From JALYRV01 sp035512575 (GTDB lineage: Bacteria > Acidobacteriota > Vicinamibacteria > Vicinamibacterales > SCN-69-37), in NCBI GenBank assembly GCA_035512575.1, contig DATKDT010000016.1, forward strand, positions 1 through 14,695: a DNA stretch of 14,695 nucleotides, read 5' to 3'. Under the pieces are notes generated by a model. That model ran no database searches. It was not told where the DNA came from and saw only the letters and a list, made by a program, of their open reading frames with translations. Positions 14,687-14,695 of the stretch are shown one piece after another; positions within the stretch are counted from its first letter, which is position 1; each line of letters begins with the position of its first letter. A program made the translations under genes and the position numbers.

Positions 14687-14695
14687 GTTCAAGGG
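13569..14695 (+). CDS. Exported NHL-repeat beta-propeller protein (second tandem copy, 3' end cut by window)
   Basis: Starts at the ATG at 13569, overlapping the upstream stop by 4 nt, and stays open to the window end: 375 full codons plus two bases. The N-terminus MSTRRNPAIGAVLLTVLIGLVVAERALVRYAAA is a signal peptide or membrane anchor. The propeller then parallels the first copy: VDPFWPKPLPN, VHRG, an adjacent Cys pair at 97-98, HWGGPGDGYEWP, AHVLKFTRQGKFLMQFG, YVCDRPNDRIQVF, YLYVADGKNEKVYVLD and EGKRLQKFVFKG. The first copy ends about two residues past this last motif, so probably only a few codons are missing. It lacks the Gly/Pro insert of its neighbour but carries an extra loop, roughly NTPDDANLGPYDPAAPPAQQ, before the VYVCD blade. 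This is a diverged duplicate, likely acting in the same exported process. Confidence 0.92.
   Translation, partial: MSTRRNPAIGAVLLTVLIGLVVAERALVRYAAAEQTVQAPRFEVDPFWPKPLPNGWVLGMAIGVAVDANDHVWIVHRGDTLSQLEAAADQNPRTASCCRAAPPVLEFDPEGNLVGHWGGPGDGYEWPSSNHGIFVDFKDNVWIGGNGAKDAHVLKFTRQGKFLMQFGQQGKTGGSNDTTTFGRVAKIYVDPKANEAYISDGYGNKRVAVIDADTGVFKRFWGAYGNTPDDANLGPYDPAAPPAQQFRTPVHCADLSNDGLVYVCDRPNDRIQVFKADGTFVKEVIIAPKTLGDGSTWDVAFSKDPEQKYLYVADGKNEKVYVLDRQSLEILTSFGDGGRQPGQFFAVHSIATDSKGNIFTTETYEGKRLQKFVFK

Noticed and set aside
1..14695. tRNA, rRNA, CRISPR arrays, insertion sequences, phage or toxin-antitoxin genes
   Set aside because: I looked on both strands and saw no regular spaced repeats, transposase motifs or structured RNA gene; gene density leaves little unassigned DNA, with no gap of 300 bases or more.

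Overview
The window is about 14.7 kb of very GC-rich, densely packed bacterial chromosome with strong G/C preference at third codon positions. The gene mix (Tat-exported Gfo/Idh/MocA oxidoreductase and sugar isomerase, HupE/UreJ protein with a long N-terminal domain, tandem NHL beta-propellers, many exported proteins) looks most like an Acidobacteriota genome of the Vicinamibacteria type. That assignment is inference from gene content, not a database result. I see no tRNA, rRNA, CRISPR array, transposase or phage gene.

Layout. (1) Positions 5-994, minus strand: an exported ApbE-type flavin transferase, head-to-head with (2) a tight plus-strand run at 967-4649. That run holds a cysteine-free FGE/SUMF1-like exported protein, a Tat-exported Gfo/Idh/MocA dehydrogenase, a Tat-exported hydroxypyruvate-isomerase-like TIM barrel and a small methyltransferase-like protein. 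The junctions are a 4-nt overlap, a 2-nt gap and an 11-nt overlap, which indicates one operon. (3) Positions 4676-8454, plus strand: a cold-shock protein, then trkA and trkH (potassium uptake) and a seven-helix membrane protein, the last three coupled by 1-nt and 4-nt overlaps. (4) Positions 8481-9134, plus strand: a secreted four-cysteine protein resembling lectin/endostatin folds, preceded by a near-perfect Shine-Dalgarno. (5) Positions 12405-9230, minus strand: a HupE/UreJ membrane protein followed by a 592-residue Tat-exported protein that I do not recognise. A Rho-independent terminator-like hairpin overlapping the hupE-like stop codon separates the two. (6) Positions 12457-14695, plus strand: two tandem paralogous NHL beta-propeller proteins with a 4-nt overlap; the second runs off the window edge.

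How the genes may work together. The 967-3970 cluster looks like exported sugar or hydroxy-acid oxidation and isomerisation. The trkA-trkH pair is a standard potassium uptake module with an uncharacterised membrane partner. The two propellers are probably exported and act together. The most useful oddities are: a coding-phase switch at the stop codon of the 592-residue gene, which suggests a frameshift near its C-terminus; a perfect 8-bp inverted repeat in the hupE-like/propeller divergent gap; the loss of all catalytic cysteines in the FGE-like protein; and the divergent start region at 950-1010, which leaves no room for a promoter. I did not find a clear new multi-gene system; the best unknowns are the 592-residue protein with its HupE-like neighbour and the membrane protein attached to trkAH.
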